Shown here: positions 36,048 to 45,437 of the stretch, piece by piece
Layout of the letters: every line of letters begins with the position of its first letter
Numbering within the stretch: the first letter of the stretch is position 1
Assembly: GCA_963794165.1 (NCBI GenBank)
Contig: CAWCCT010000001.1
Span: 219,556-283,555, forward strand
Length of the DNA stretch: 64,000 bases
Origin: PALSA-350 sp963794165
GTDB lineage: Bacteria > Acidobacteriota > Terriglobia > Terriglobales > Acidobacteriaceae
Reading direction: 5' to 3'
Made by a program: the position numbers and the translations under genes
Notes under the pieces: model-generated
The model's database searches: none
What the model was told of the DNA's origin: nothing
Seen by the model: only the letters and a program-made list of their open reading frames with translations

Positions 36048-36431
36048 CTATTGGTTCATGTTCCAAATGTCAGTGTGCCATTTCCAGTTTCCGTCATGGC
36101 GTTTCCAATGAACGACGTACTTGACGGGAACGACCTGTCCACCTGCCAGACTAAGCTCGGCGCGGCCAATCTCCACTACATCGTCCCCCGCGACCTCCGC
36201 GGAAATGGTCGTGAGAGAAGCATCCTTGACGTCGAGGCCGGTAATCGCCTGCATCCAGAAGTTCTTGATGTGGGGAATACCGTGAATCATGGCGGCGCCG
36301 GGAGGCAAAATGTGAGCTTCCGGCGTGTAGACCTGATCAAGCGCATTCATATTGCGCTGCTTAACCACGGTTGAGCAAAAGAGGTCATTGGTCTTACGCA
36401 TGCCTCCGAGGATCGCATCGGGAACATTCAT
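36048..36431 (-). CDS. SnoaL/DUF4440 NTF2-like protein
   Basis: 127 residues from ATG 36431, with GGAGG five bases upstream; the longer frame to 36488 is not supported. NTF2-like fold: STVVKQRNMNALDQVYTPEAHILPPGAAMIHG then VVEIGRAELSL and a final VVHWKRHDGNWKWHTDIWN. Cytosolic. Divergent from the isomerase gene beyond it and convergent with the 35200 gene (8 bp apart). Confidence 0.85.
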   Translation of the reverse strand: MNVPDAILGGMRKTNDLFCSTVVKQRNMNALDQVYTPEAHILPPGAAMIHGIPHIKNFWMQAITGLDVKDASLTTISAEVAGDDVVEIGRAELSLAGGQVVPVKYVVHWKRHDGNWKWHTDIWNMNQ

Positions 36432-36539
36432 GATTACCTCCAGGTCTTGGTCGGGCGCCGTGCGCTCGGAGGAGAACAATACACCCATAGGCGGCGCGAA
36501 GCAAACGATTCACTCGATGGAGAATTGATTGAGATAAAA

Positions 36540-37520
36540 TTGTTTCGTTCTTCACCCCTACGCCGACTCGAGGCTGCTTTGCGTTCATCGCGTCGTGATT
36601 TCCTCAAGAAGACGGCGATTCTCGCCTGCGCATGTGGCATTCCCGTTGCGGGCTCGGCTCAGTCGAAGAATCATCCGGAGCTAGTGTTTCCGGCTCGTCC
36701 GCGTGATCGGCTGGCCGTCACCTCATGGCCCTTCCGTGCCTACATTGAGAGTTCGGGCAATCGCGACCGGAAGCCTGGCGTTCCGGGCATGGATATCAAA
36801 GCGTTCCCGGCAATGGTGGTAGACAAATTCGCGGTTTATAACGTCAATCCATTGCTGAATCATTTTGCTTCCACTGATCCGGCTTACCTCGAGAGTTTTC
36901 GTGAGGCAGTTGCCAAGGCACGTTCCCATGTTGTCGACCTCGGGCTGCCGGGAAGGTGTTTTGCCACGAACGACACCAGCACCGCCGAAGCCGCGGTCCG
37001 CGATGGCTGCCAATGGATCGATATCGCCGCCGCTATCGGTTCACCCAGCGTGCGGCAGCACCTGACGGACCAACGGGGACAGAAGCCGGACTTGGACGCC
37101 GCCGCAATCCATCTCGCGCGATTAGCCGACTATGGCGGCAAGCGGAATGTCGTGGTCAACCTGGAGAACGATGACCCGACCGCGGAGGATCCCTTCTTCA
37201 TCGTGAACGTCGTTGAAAAGGTAAATAATGCCTATCTGCGCGCGCTCCCCGATTTTGGCAATTCGATTGTGAAATACGGGGAGGAAGGAAACGAGAAGGC
37301 CGTGGCTGCAATGTTGAAGCACGCCTTCAACATGTGTCACGTAAAGGGCGAGGTGCAATCCGATGCAGGTAAAACGTATTCCGTGGACCTGAGCAGGATG
37401 TTCGCCATAGCTCGGCAGAGCGCGTATCCCGGATACTTCTCGATGGAGTTCGACACCGACGGAGATCCCTTTGCGGCGACTACAAAGCTCGTTGACGAAA
37501 CACTCAAATACCTTGGGTAA
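36540..37520 (+). CDS. Tat-exported sugar phosphate isomerase/epimerase-like protein
   Basis: The start is uncertain: the frame is open from 36447, but that would overlap the promoter of the divergent gene; TTG at 36540 or 36525 places SSRRDFLKKTAILACACG near the N-terminus as a twin-arginine leader. The mature part is a TIM barrel with RLAVTSWPFRAYI, DKFAVYNVNPL, NVVVNLENDDP and YPGYFSMEFDTDGDP, as in xylose-isomerase-like periplasmic proteins. It is 9 bp upstream of a Gfo/Idh oxidoreductase and probably co-transcribed. Confidence 0.8.
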   Translation: MFRSSPLRRLEAALRSSRRDFLKKTAILACACGIPVAGSAQSKNHPELVFPARPRDRLAVTSWPFRAYIESSGNRDRKPGVPGMDIKAFPAMVVDKFAVYNVNPLLNHFASTDPAYLESFREAVAKARSHVVDLGLPGRCFATNDTSTAEAAVRDGCQWIDIAAAIGSPSVRQHLTDQRGQKPDLDAAAIHLARLADYGGKRNVVVNLENDDPTAEDPFFIVNVVEKVNNAYLRALPDFGNSIVKYGEEGNEKAVAAMLKHAFNMCHVKGEVQSDAGKTYSVDLSRMFAIARQSAYPGYFSMEFDTDGDPFAATTKLVDETLKYLG

Positions 37521-37528
37521 GGAGATCC

Positions 37529-38950
37529 ATGCCAAACGAAAAGGACATCAATCGCCGTGATTTTCTAATTACCGGTGCGGCCGGCCTCACGGCACTCGGA
37601 AGCGTGGCTTATCTTGGCCGCCCGGGCCTGGTGATGGGAGCAAACGATCGCGTGCGCGTGGCGATCTGCGGTGTGCGCGGGCGGGGCGAGGACCATCTCC
37701 ACAACTACTCTCAATTGCCCAACGTGCAGATTGCCGCACTGTGCGACATCGATGAGAACGTCTTACAGAAACGGCTCGCGCAGATGGAGAAGATGGGGCT
37801 GCCGAAACCAGCCACCTATACTGATGTTAGAAAACTGCTCGAAGACAAATCGATTGATGCTATCTCCATAGCAACCCCCAACCACTGGCACTCATTGATT
37901 GGAATCTGGGCGTGCCAGGCGGGCAAAGATGTCTACGTGGAAAAACCCTGCTCTCACAACATATGGGAGGGCAAGCAACTGGTGAGCGCGGCGCAACGGT
38001 ACAACCGCATCGTCCAACACGGAACCCAGATCCGTTCCGCGACCACGGTCCGCGAGGCAGTGCAGAAGATGCGGGACGGAGTTATCGGGGACCAGTATAT
38101 GGCTCGAGGGCTCTGCTACAAGTGGCGTGACACGATTGGGACGGAACCTGTGCAGCCGGTTCCGCAAGGCGTTGACTACAATTTGTGGACCGGACCGGCG
38201 CCTGAGCACGCCTTTACGAAAAACCGGTTCCACTACAACTGGCACTGGTTCTGGTACTACGGCAATGGCGATCTTGGAAACCAGGGTACTCACCAGGTAG
38301 ACCTGGCTCGCTGGGGGATGGGCCTGGGCTTTCCTAACAAAGTAAGTGCGATCGGCGGACATTTTATGTTCGACGACGATCAGCAGACTCCAAACGATTT
38401 GAACTGCGCGTTTGAATTCGACTTGCCCAACGGCCAGCGCCGCATGATCACTTTCGAAGTGAGGCATTGGATTACAAATCACGAGGCTGAGATCGGAACA
38501 CCCCGTCTGGGCACGCCGGAGCCAAAGAAGTCGACCGCCAAGGAGAAGCTGGGTCCATCTGCAGGCAGCCACAATACGGTCGGGAACATATTCTACGGAT
38601 CAAAGGGATACCTCGCCACGGGCGATGAAGACGCGGATACCTATGCTGTCTGGCTAGGTCGCGACCAGGAAGAACAGGCCGTTGCGCATGGCGGCACGGA
38701 GCTGGCTCACTTCAAGAATTTCATCGATTGCGTGGTCAGCCGGAACAAGGCGGGTCTGAATGCGCCTATTGAGGAAGGGCACATCTCTTGTGCCATGGTC
38801 CACCTGGCAAATGCGTCGTATCGGCTAGGCAGGACGATCAACTTCAATCCCGACACGCAGCAGGTGATCGGCGATGAAGAAGCGCAGAGGCTGCTGCGTG
38901 ACGGCGATCGAGGCTACCGCGCGCCTTTCGTGGTGCCGGAAGAAGTTTGA
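37529..38950 (+). CDS. Tat-exported Gfo/Idh/MocA family oxidoreductase
   Basis: 473 residues. INRRDFLITGAAGLTALGS is a Tat leader. RVAICGVRGRGEDHL is the NAD(P)-binding Rossmann start, DAISIATPNHWHSLIGIWA and DVYVEKPCSHNIWEG carry the EKP lysine, and GDLGNQGTHQVDLARWGMG the catalytic HxxD. Secreted members act on glycosides or cyclic polyols. GGAGATCC ribosome site 6 bases before ATG. Partner of the isomerase in front. Confidence 0.92.
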   Translation: MPNEKDINRRDFLITGAAGLTALGSVAYLGRPGLVMGANDRVRVAICGVRGRGEDHLHNYSQLPNVQIAALCDIDENVLQKRLAQMEKMGLPKPATYTDVRKLLEDKSIDAISIATPNHWHSLIGIWACQAGKDVYVEKPCSHNIWEGKQLVSAAQRYNRIVQHGTQIRSATTVREAVQKMRDGVIGDQYMARGLCYKWRDTIGTEPVQPVPQGVDYNLWTGPAPEHAFTKNRFHYNWHWFWYYGNGDLGNQGTHQVDLARWGMGLGFPNKVSAIGGHFMFDDDQQTPNDLNCAFEFDLPNGQRRMITFEVRHWITNHEAEIGTPRLGTPEPKKSTAKEKLGPSAGSHNTVGNIFYGSKGYLATGDEDADTYAVWLGRDQEEQAVAHGGTELAHFKNFIDCVVSRNKAGLNAPIEEGHISCAMVHLANASYRLGRTINFNPDTQQVIGDEEAQRLLRDGDRGYRAPFVVPEEV

Positions 38951-38970
38951 GGCTTTGCCGGACGACAAGA

Positions 38971-41202
38971 CTACTTTCCCAGGTTGGTTGGCTGAACCCA
39001 GGCACCGTTTCCCGCCGAATCCCACACTGAGAAGCGAACCCACTTCTTGCCGGTGGCGTCGAAGGGTATCTTGAACTCCCTGGTCCCGAAGGGAGTGGTA
39101 TCCGTCAGGTCGATGTACTTGTGCTCGACCTTAGTGCCATCGCTCCATACCAGGTCGGCGAATTCCAGCGGGTAGGTATATTCGATGTTCGCCGAATACA
39201 CGCTCTTGGCGCCGCTGCCTTCGACACCCCATTGATGAAAGAGAACTTCACCGGTGGTGCCGTAGAATTCGCCGCGCTGCATAGCATCGATGATGGGCGC
39301 CCAGCTTTCGTTGTAGAGAGGAACCTTGTCGAGCTTTACATAGTTGATGGCCAGTTGAGGATAGGTTTCATCATCCGGCCACTTGGTATAGGTGTCCCCT
39401 TCGGCAATCATGAACTTGGCCTTAGGAGCCCACTTACTCATATCGTCCTGGGTTCCGAAGCAGCGAACTTCACACTCTTCTTTCTCCGATAAATCCACCG
39501 GTAACGATTCCCAGGAAGCGCCGATAAAACGGTCGCTCTGAAAAAACGGCTGGTTCTTATACGCCTCGGGATAGCCTTCCGAACTTTTGGTGCGCGGGTG
39601 CGTGGTCCACAGGATTCCGTGTTCGCGATTGACCATGTTCAATATGTCGGCAGAGGAACCGACGTGATAGACCTCACCATAGGTTGGGTCGTTCTCCATG
39701 AACGGCTGACCGGCTGGTCGAGGATTGGCGTGTGAGAAGTAAATCGGCTTGGGCGTCAGCAGCCACCAGTGGCCGCCGAAGTATGCGTTGGGCTCTTCTG
39801 CCGGCATGACCAGAAAGTCTCTGTCGGAGATGCGCTGCGCACCCTCGAAGTAGACCTTCTGTTCCTTGAAGCGTACCGGTCCCGGATCGTTGGGATGGGA
39901 ATCGTCGTGAAAATCGCCCAGGTAAAGAATGTTGATTCCGAGAGCGCGGAAGACCCCAACCCACGGTGGCTGATAATCGAGCGTGCCTCGGTCGCGCAGC
40001 TGTTCGTTGAAGTCCAGGTGGAAGTGGCCGGCCATCACCTTGAAGCCTGGTAAGGGCTTGAAGACATCGTTGTGGGTGTAGGCGAGCACTGCTTCCTGGG
40101 TGGGGACGGTGCTCTTTGCGCTCAGGTAGTAGTAGACGGCCATGCGCTGCAGGGTTCCGGCAGGCGCATTGTAGAGAGCGTAGTTATCCCATTCTTCGCG
40201 GGATGTGCCAACTCTTCTTTTCCACTCCGCGTCGCTGGCGCCCCAAGGATGATAACCTTCCCCTCGTTCAGGCCAGTAAGTACCCAGGGAGAAGGAGTTG
40301 TTGTTGTCTTTGCGGTAGTAGACGAAACCCAGGTTGACCTCGTTCTCACGGGCAAAGAAGAACTTGTGCGGTGGCGGGAAGACGGCGAGTGAGCCGGCTC
40401 CTGCAGCTAGGATCAGCAATCGATTGCGCGCCCGCAACCCAACGGGATCGGTATTCGGCGCCCCTGCGAGGTGCGCTTCCTGCCAGTGCTGCGCGGTGTC
40501 GCGCCACGAAATCGTGGTGCTGTCCTCAACCGGGAAGCCCTTGAGCCCGGCCTTATAGATGTAGGCGACCGAAGGCTGCTGAGTTTTGGCAATGGCTTCC
40601 TGCCGCAGCAGGTTCGATCCCTTGTATACGGTGAATCGTAGATCGCCGGCGAAGACACCCAGCTTCAGGCCGTCGAAGGTGACGCTCTCCCGCGCGCCCA
40701 TGGTGGCCACGGTGCAGTTGCTCGATTGGTAGCTTACCGAGGCGCGGGTGATTTCCGATTGCGAGCGTGGCAGATCCGTGGTGTCTCCTCCGCCGGGAAC
40801 CACCAGCGGAGCATCCCAGAAAGTATTCCATTTGCGGATGTTTTCCTGTTCGGGCGTGTCCAGATTAAGTTTCTTGAGCTCATTGCGCTGCGCACCTGAG
40901 ATGCGGCGGCGTCCCGTCGTTACCTGGAAATCCGGGGTTAACTCTTTCCCCAGAACGATCCAGCTGCCACTGTCCTGGCGGGCGGCGAGCTCCTCAACCA
41001 CCGGCTGGCTGTTGCGCAGGGTAAAACGGGCCCGGAGCTGCTGACCGCCTTCGCCCTGCCAAGTCATGGATAGGGTGCTTTCGCTTGCCTCGGCTTGCAG
41101 GCCGTCCATTGCCTTGTAGTCCTGGAGGTTGCAATGCAGGGATTGCGCGCTCCCTACGCCGGTCAACATCGCTAAACTCAACAGCAGTCCGCGGAATTTC
41201 AT
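38971..41202 (-). CDS. Large exported protein, possible PHP-type metal site
   Basis: 743 residues, signal peptide ending GVGSAQ. The N-terminal ~330 residues are beta-rich (MTWQGEGGQQLRARFTLRN). From about 405 there are VMAGHFHLDFNEQLRDRGT, INILYLGDFHDD, FLVMPAEEPNAYFGGHW, HGILWTTHPRTKSS and KFMIAEGDTYTKW, whose His/Asp pattern is like PHP-fold phosphoesterases. The C-terminal 100 residues form a beta-sandwich (FADLVWSDGTKVEHKYIDLT). I do not recognise the family by name. Convergent with the oxidoreductase gene (20 bp). Confidence 0.75.
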   Translation of the reverse strand: MKFRGLLLSLAMLTGVGSAQSLHCNLQDYKAMDGLQAEASESTLSMTWQGEGGQQLRARFTLRNSQPVVEELAARQDSGSWIVLGKELTPDFQVTTGRRRISGAQRNELKKLNLDTPEQENIRKWNTFWDAPLVVPGGGDTTDLPRSQSEITRASVSYQSSNCTVATMGARESVTFDGLKLGVFAGDLRFTVYKGSNLLRQEAIAKTQQPSVAYIYKAGLKGFPVEDSTTISWRDTAQHWQEAHLAGAPNTDPVGLRARNRLLILAAGAGSLAVFPPPHKFFFARENEVNLGFVYYRKDNNNSFSLGTYWPERGEGYHPWGASDAEWKRRVGTSREEWDNYALYNAPAGTLQRMAVYYYLSAKSTVPTQEAVLAYTHNDVFKPLPGFKVMAGHFHLDFNEQLRDRGTLDYQPPWVGVFRALGINILYLGDFHDDSHPNDPGPVRFKEQKVYFEGAQRISDRDFLVMPAEEPNAYFGGHWWLLTPKPIYFSHANPRPAGQPFMENDPTYGEVYHVGSSADILNMVNREHGILWTTHPRTKSSEGYPEAYKNQPFFQSDRFIGASWESLPVDLSEKEECEVRCFGTQDDMSKWAPKAKFMIAEGDTYTKWPDDETYPQLAINYVKLDKVPLYNESWAPIIDAMQRGEFYGTTGEVLFHQWGVEGSGAKSVYSANIEYTYPLEFADLVWSDGTKVEHKYIDLTDTTPFGTREFKIPFDATGKKWVRFSVWDSAGNGAWVQPTNLGK

Positions 41203-41437
41203 TTACGTTCCCCTCGGTACTCCAATTTCGCTGGAACCACTCTTTACCGCCGATGATTGAAGGTTTGACGAAGCTCGTCCTCTGCGTGTCTCACGCCTTG
41301 AATCCCATCTTGTATTGAAAAGTCTTAGTCTCGAAATTGCGTCCCCGTTTTCCATAAATACACCTCTTTTTCATCCCATCCGTCATTCGCTCTCTGTGTT
41401 CCAATAGCCCTTTAAGCTGTCCAACCAAGAGGGGAAC

Positions 41438-41860
41438 GTGAGCACAGAACAGGAACTTCGCCAGAAGCTGCGCAAGATCGCGGCTCTTTTCGAGGGTGCG
41501 ACCACCGTCGGCGAGCAGGACGCAGCGGCGGCCGCGATTGAGAGGGTGCGCGCCGCGTTGAAAGCCACTGAGCAAAAGGAAAAATCCATCGAGACCAGTT
41601 TCCGTTTACCGGACCGCTGGAGCCGCCGTCTCTTCACCGCCTTATGCCGTCGTCACGGATTAACACCCTACCGTTATCCGCGCCAGCGCTATTCCACTGT
41701 TGTCTTGCGTGCCCCAGCATCTTTCATCAACAACGTCCTGTGGCCGGAGTTTCTGGAAATCAAGAGTGCCCTCGACGAATATCTCGATGAAGCCACAGAG
41801 CGCATCATCCGCGAAGAAGTCTTCCGCGTTTCCGAAGAAGCAGAAGAGCGCGTGTCCTAG
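41438..41860 (+). CDS. Conserved protein of unknown function (DUF2786-like start)
   Basis: 140 residues from GTG 41438, with AGAGGGG five bases upstream. LRQKLRKIAALFEGATTVGEQDAAAAAIERVRAAL recalls the DUF2786 helix pair (LRKI-AL-EGATT-GE--AA-AA), followed by FRLPDRWSRRLFTALCRRHGLTPYRYPRQRYSTVVLRAP and an acidic helical end. Seen widely as a small stand-alone protein; role unknown. Convergent with the glycosyltransferase gene. Confidence 0.78.
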   Translation: MSTEQELRQKLRKIAALFEGATTVGEQDAAAAAIERVRAALKATEQKEKSIETSFRLPDRWSRRLFTALCRRHGLTPYRYPRQRYSTVVLRAPASFINNVLWPEFLEIKSALDEYLDEATERIIREEVFRVSEEAEERVS

Positions 41861-41865
41861 TCACG

Positions 41866-43128
41866 TTATCTTTCCGTCCGTATGCCAGCCTCGATCACGT
41901 CGCTCGCGTAGTCGAGCGAGTGCAAGCCGGAGATCTCCCGCTGCAGTCGCTGGGCGTTTTCGCGATAAGTGGGCGTAGATCGGACCCTCTGGACGGCCTC
42001 ACGAAGCCGGGACACCGTCAGCCGTTTCGGAGTCACAATCTCCCCGGTGCCACTCCACTTGATGCGCGCCGCCGCACCTGGTTGATCGTTGGTGATCGGT
42101 ATGGCCACCATCGGCACCCCACAGGCGAGCGCCTCAACCGTCGTGTTCAATCCAGCGTGCGTGATGCAAAGTGCGGCTTGCTCCAGCAACTCCAGTTGCG
42201 GCGCGAACCTTACCACGACAGGATTTCCCCTCGCCCCAGAAAATGCTGCCGGATCCAAATTGCCTCCGAGCGATAGAACAAGTTGGGCATCGAGGCCTAC
42301 GCACGCTTCGAGGATGACCCGGAAGATCCACTCCAGGCCGTTCTGCAAAGTGCCCATGGAAGCGTAGATGATCGGTCGCCCATCGAGTCGCTCGCGGGGA
42401 AAACCAGTCTTGAGTCGAGTCTTTCCACTGTGCAGCGGACCGACAAAATGAAAGTCTGCCGGGAGTGCGCGCCTGGGAAACTCGAAGCTCGGTGGCTGCT
42501 GGGATATCTGCGGATGGCCGGCAAACACGTCGTTAGGAAAGCTCGCATGGGGCGCCAATCCCCATGCCACTCTTTGCGCGTTGATCTTCGAATGCGCAGG
42601 CTTCAAAAACCTGCGCGCAAGGGCGAGTGCCATCGCATTGCGAAACATTGCCCATGGATGCACCTCCGGTCCCCAGCCGAGATTCACCGGAGGCACGCTA
42701 GCTTCCATATTGAACATCATGGCCATCGCGACATGCACGTAGGGCAGTTGGAGATGGTCGGCGACCGCACCTCCGCCCATATGGAATTGATCAATGACCA
42801 AAGCATCGATCTGCCTGCTTTGGATCGCTTGCGGCAGTTCGGCGAAATGCATGTCGATCAGATTTTTGAACAGCTTCATGGTATAGAGCACGCCCGCTTG
42901 CCCCTTCATTTTTCCCAGCGTGGCGAAAACCTGGTCGACATAGCCTGGCGGAAACGACGCGCCACCGATGACGACAGAGTCCAAGCCGTATTCCTGGAAG
43001 AAGGCCGCAGCGTCCGCAATACAGAAAAACGTGATCCGATGGCCGCGTTGCTGAAGGTGCAGCGCCAAGCTGCTGGCCGGATACATATGCCCCATTGCAT
43101 AGACCGGAAGAAATCCGATATGCGCCAT
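41866..43128 (-). CDS. UDP-glycosyltransferase-like protein (MGT type)
   Basis: 420 residues from ATG 43128 (AGGA eight bases upstream; 43152 is an alternative). MAHIGFLPVYAMGHMYPASSLALHLQQRGHRITFF is the GT-B N-terminal nucleotide-fold start. The C-terminal donor site has VRFAPQLELLEQAALCITHAGLNTTVEALACGVPMVAIPITNDQPGAAARI, the GT1 signature with the HAG-NT and NDQP pairs. GT1 enzymes of this kind glycosylate small lipophilic molecules or carotenoids. No signal peptide. Acceptor unknown. Confidence 0.92.
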   Translation of the reverse strand: MAHIGFLPVYAMGHMYPASSLALHLQQRGHRITFFCIADAAAFFQEYGLDSVVIGGASFPPGYVDQVFATLGKMKGQAGVLYTMKLFKNLIDMHFAELPQAIQSRQIDALVIDQFHMGGGAVADHLQLPYVHVAMAMMFNMEASVPPVNLGWGPEVHPWAMFRNAMALALARRFLKPAHSKINAQRVAWGLAPHASFPNDVFAGHPQISQQPPSFEFPRRALPADFHFVGPLHSGKTRLKTGFPRERLDGRPIIYASMGTLQNGLEWIFRVILEACVGLDAQLVLSLGGNLDPAAFSGARGNPVVVRFAPQLELLEQAALCITHAGLNTTVEALACGVPMVAIPITNDQPGAAARIKWSGTGEIVTPKRLTVSRLREAVQRVRSTPTYRENAQRLQREISGLHSLDYASDVIEAGIRTER

Positions 43129-43680
43129 GGCTCTTATCCTGGCAGACGCCATGCTCTTTCTCAACTCCAAGCTGGTGCGTGGATCCGCCTGCCAAAATAG
43201 GCACAGTAGCCCGGGCCCGCATGCGGGGATCTCAGGCGATGGCCCCCCATTTCCCAAGTTTGCTCATGCTGAACCAAGTTGGTACCACGATCCAATCAGT
43301 TGCGCTTCGCGCACCCTCGCCAGATGTAGTCATAAGTAATTTCGCCGATATCAGCAACCATGGATATTGGAGCATTCTTCGCGGTGCTGTTTTCTGACGC
43401 GGTACGCGAATCCTCTTTGGAGGAAGCGACGCCTACGGAAAGAAGGTTTCAGCGCAAACTACCCTCGGTGGCGCGGATCCCTGGAAGAGGTTTTTTAATC
43501 CCATGGATGTCGAGAATTGGAATCCGCGGCCATAAAGACTAAGCCTATATATCCCGTTCGAATTCGTTCACTGCAGACTCCCACTTAGCGAACCTCTTAT
43601 TTCCCATTGAAGTTTGTGGATTGATGTCGTCCTCAGCCTATAGATCGTACGCGTCCCGAAACATGTCTCGCCGTGTCTCT
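43129..43680. other. Intergenic, no gene recognised
   Basis: About 550 bases. ATCCGCCTGCCAAAATAGGCACAGTAG at 43182-43208 has a related copy at 47921-47947 (ATCCGCTTGCCAAAATACGCCCAGTAG), the only pattern I saw. Confidence 0.5.
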
Positions 43681-44040
43681 TTATTTCTTGCGAGAGGTCA
43701 CGGCCGATTCATGGAGGGGGTTGGCGTCGACGGCCGCGATACCAGCGAGCATGATTGGCTCGCGATCGGGAAATTCCGCGATCAGGGACAGTTTGCCGCC
43801 CATGGCCTCGATGGAACGCCGGAGCGTGGAGATGTGCATGTCTGTGCGTTTTTCGATCTCCGAAATTTGTTTCTGCGCAACGCCCAGCCTCTTCGCCAGG
43901 CGTACTTGCGTGATGGCGCGGGCGCGGCGGAGTTCCTGCAATGTCATCTCCTCGGCAATAAGCGTCGCCGCACGCTTTTCGATCTTACGGCGACGGCTGG
44001 CTGGCAAGCTCTTGATAACGTCGCTGACGTTCAGGGCCAT
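43681..44040 (-). CDS. higA: XRE-family antitoxin (HigA-like)
   Basis: 119 residues. TLQELRRARAITQVRLAKRLGVAQKQISEIEKRTDMHISTLRRSIEAMGGKLSLIAEFPD is a Cro/CI helix-turn-helix of the HigA type (QKQISEIEKRTD). It is 3 bp downstream of the toxin gene, the order normal for HigBA. Intact, while the toxin has an early nonsense codon. Confidence 0.9.
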   Translation of the reverse strand: MALNVSDVIKSLPASRRRKIEKRAATLIAEEMTLQELRRARAITQVRLAKRLGVAQKQISEIEKRTDMHISTLRRSIEAMGGKLSLIAEFPDREPIMLAGIAAVDANPLHESAVTSRKK

Positions 44041-44043
44041 GAC

Positions 44044-44406
44044 TTATTTCCTTTCCTTCTTAACACGCTCAAGATGGGAGTCAAATCGCTCGTCGGCTTT
44101 ACGGATCAGCTCCCGATAGAACCGCTTGTGACTGCCGCCCGACTTGTCCCCAGCAACCAGCAGAACGGCTCTGCGCTTGGGGTCGAAGGCGAAAGCGAGG
44201 CGCCAGATTCCATCGGCTGCCTCAAAACGTAGCTCCTTCATGTTCGCGTGGCGCGAACCTTTCAGGGTATCGACATGAGGACGCCCCAGATTCGGACCGA
44301 ACTGCTGGAGCAGGAGCGCCATAGCCAGTATCTCGTCCTGGACATCCTTCGGTAATTCGTGGAATTCCGGTTCGAATTCATCGCCAATGAGTACGGTCTA
44401 TTCCAT
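44044..44406 (-). pseudogene. higB: HigB-like toxin with nonsense codon 3
   Basis: A frame open from 44397 carries DEFEPEFHELPKDVQDEILAM then LLLQQFGPNLGRPHVDTLKG, NMKELRFEAADGIWRLAFAFDPKRRAVLLVAGDKSG and RFYRELIRKADERF, a complete RelE/HigB-fold (phage Gp49-like) toxin. The natural ATG at 44406 reads ATG GAA TAG, where TGG would give the expected M-E-W-T-V-L start. Translation could resume only at the internal ATG 44322, which loses 28 residues. TATATAC-type repeats upstream (44409-44450) may be the operator. Confidence 0.75.
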
Positions 44407-44408
44407 AG

Positions 44409-44450
44409 TTAATATACAGTCTAAGGTATATCCTTTCAAGGGTATATTAG
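44409..44450. promoter_or_regulatory. Repeated GGTATAT/AATATAC motifs before higBA
   Basis: AATATAC, AAGGTATATCC and AAGGGTATATTA occur within 40 bases just upstream of the higB start, in an AT-rich patch. Position suggests the promoter with HigA operator half-sites. Confidence 0.5.
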
Positions 44451-44589
44451 TGAATGGCCAGCTTCTCCATAGTTCGCTCGAACAGCCTGCCTCCGCAAAG
44501 AGCGGTCGAAAACGAATCTGATGCAAGTCGGTGCCTAGCGCAACGCCGGAATCAGCGGAAAACGATGTTTTCTTGGGAACGTCCGAGCC

Positions 44590-44606
44590 GTAGCCGTTTC
44601 GGCTAC
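44590..44606. promoter_or_regulatory. Inverted repeat before vapBC-type operon
   Basis: GTAGCCG-TTT-CGGCTAC, perfect 7-bp arms, ending 21 bases before the antitoxin ATG and overlapping the likely promoter (CTACAATATTG). Probable autoregulation site. Confidence 0.6.
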
Positions 44607-44627
44607 AATATTGTGCGGGAGGTCACT

Positions 44628-44924
44628 ATGCGTCAAATTTCGCTTCGAGAATTTCGGACTCGTGGCTCAAAGGCCCTTGAGGCTGTCCCCCAGGGAGAGA
44701 CCATATTGCTGTCTGGTCAACAGGGACCAGCTTACTTTCTTGTTCCGGTGCTCGGAGATGTCGTCATGGAAGACCGGGAATTGCGCAGGGCGATGGCGAA
44801 GGCGAGCCTGCGCGAGAGCTGGGTCCATGCTAAAGCATCTGGTTTGGACGAGATGAACGACGAGCAGATTGAACAGGAGATCAAGCAGGTTCGCAGAGTT
44901 CGCAAACGCCGGAAGACGAGGTGA
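44628..44924 (+). CDS. Phd/VapB-like antitoxin
   Basis: 98 residues from ATG 44628 (GGGAGG upstream). RQISLREFRTRGSKALEAVPQGETILLSGQQGPAYFLVPV is a Phd/YefM-type fold start; the C-terminal tail is basic (RRVRKRRKTR). Overlaps the PIN toxin start by 4 bp (GTGA). Should bind the inverted repeat at 44590. Confidence 0.85.
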   Translation: MRQISLREFRTRGSKALEAVPQGETILLSGQQGPAYFLVPVLGDVVMEDRELRRAMAKASLRESWVHAKASGLDEMNDEQIEQEIKQVRRVRKRRKTR

Positions 44925-45346
44925 GGCTCGCCGTCCTGGACACAAACATAATTGTCTCCGCCGGCATAAGGGCCGAAGGCGCCCCTGCGAAGCTCGTGAT
45001 GGATTGGGATCTGGACGGGCAGGTGCAGTTGGTCACCAGCCCTTTGATCGTCGAAGAATACCGCGCCATCGCAGGACGCCCCAAGTTTCACCGGTTTGGG
45101 TTTCCTCCGCTTTGGTTGGAATTCCTGATCGAAGAGAGCATGTACCTTTCCGATCCCGTGCGCTGGCCTCACGCTGGGCCCGACCCGAAAGACATGCCGT
45201 TCCTTGCACTGGCGCACTCGGCCGGCGCATGGCTCGTGACCGGCAATCTTAGACACTTTCCCCAGGAAATTAGGGAAGGGGTCACAGTGCTCTCGCCAAC
45301 GGACTATCTGGCACATCTGATGAAAGACACGAAGCCAAGGCCTTGA
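44921..45346 (+). CDS. PIN-domain toxin
   Basis: 141 residues, GTG start. RLAVLDTNIIVSAGIRAEG (first Asp), SPLIVEEYRAIAGRPKF (Glu), GPDPKDMPFLALAHSAGAWLVTGNLRHFP (distal acidic residues and TGNLRHF turn), COG1569 type. All key residues present. With its antitoxin this is an intact pair. Confidence 0.92.
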   Translation: MRLAVLDTNIIVSAGIRAEGAPAKLVMDWDLDGQVQLVTSPLIVEEYRAIAGRPKFHRFGFPPLWLEFLIEESMYLSDPVRWPHAGPDPKDMPFLALAHSAGAWLVTGNLRHFPQEIREGVTVLSPTDYLAHLMKDTKPRP

Positions 45347-45437
45347 ATGAAACAGGTGATCAGGATACCTGTCCGCATGTAAAGGAAATCAGCGCAAGCT
45401 GAACGCTGCCCAGGAAAGCCTCGAGTCGATACGATCA

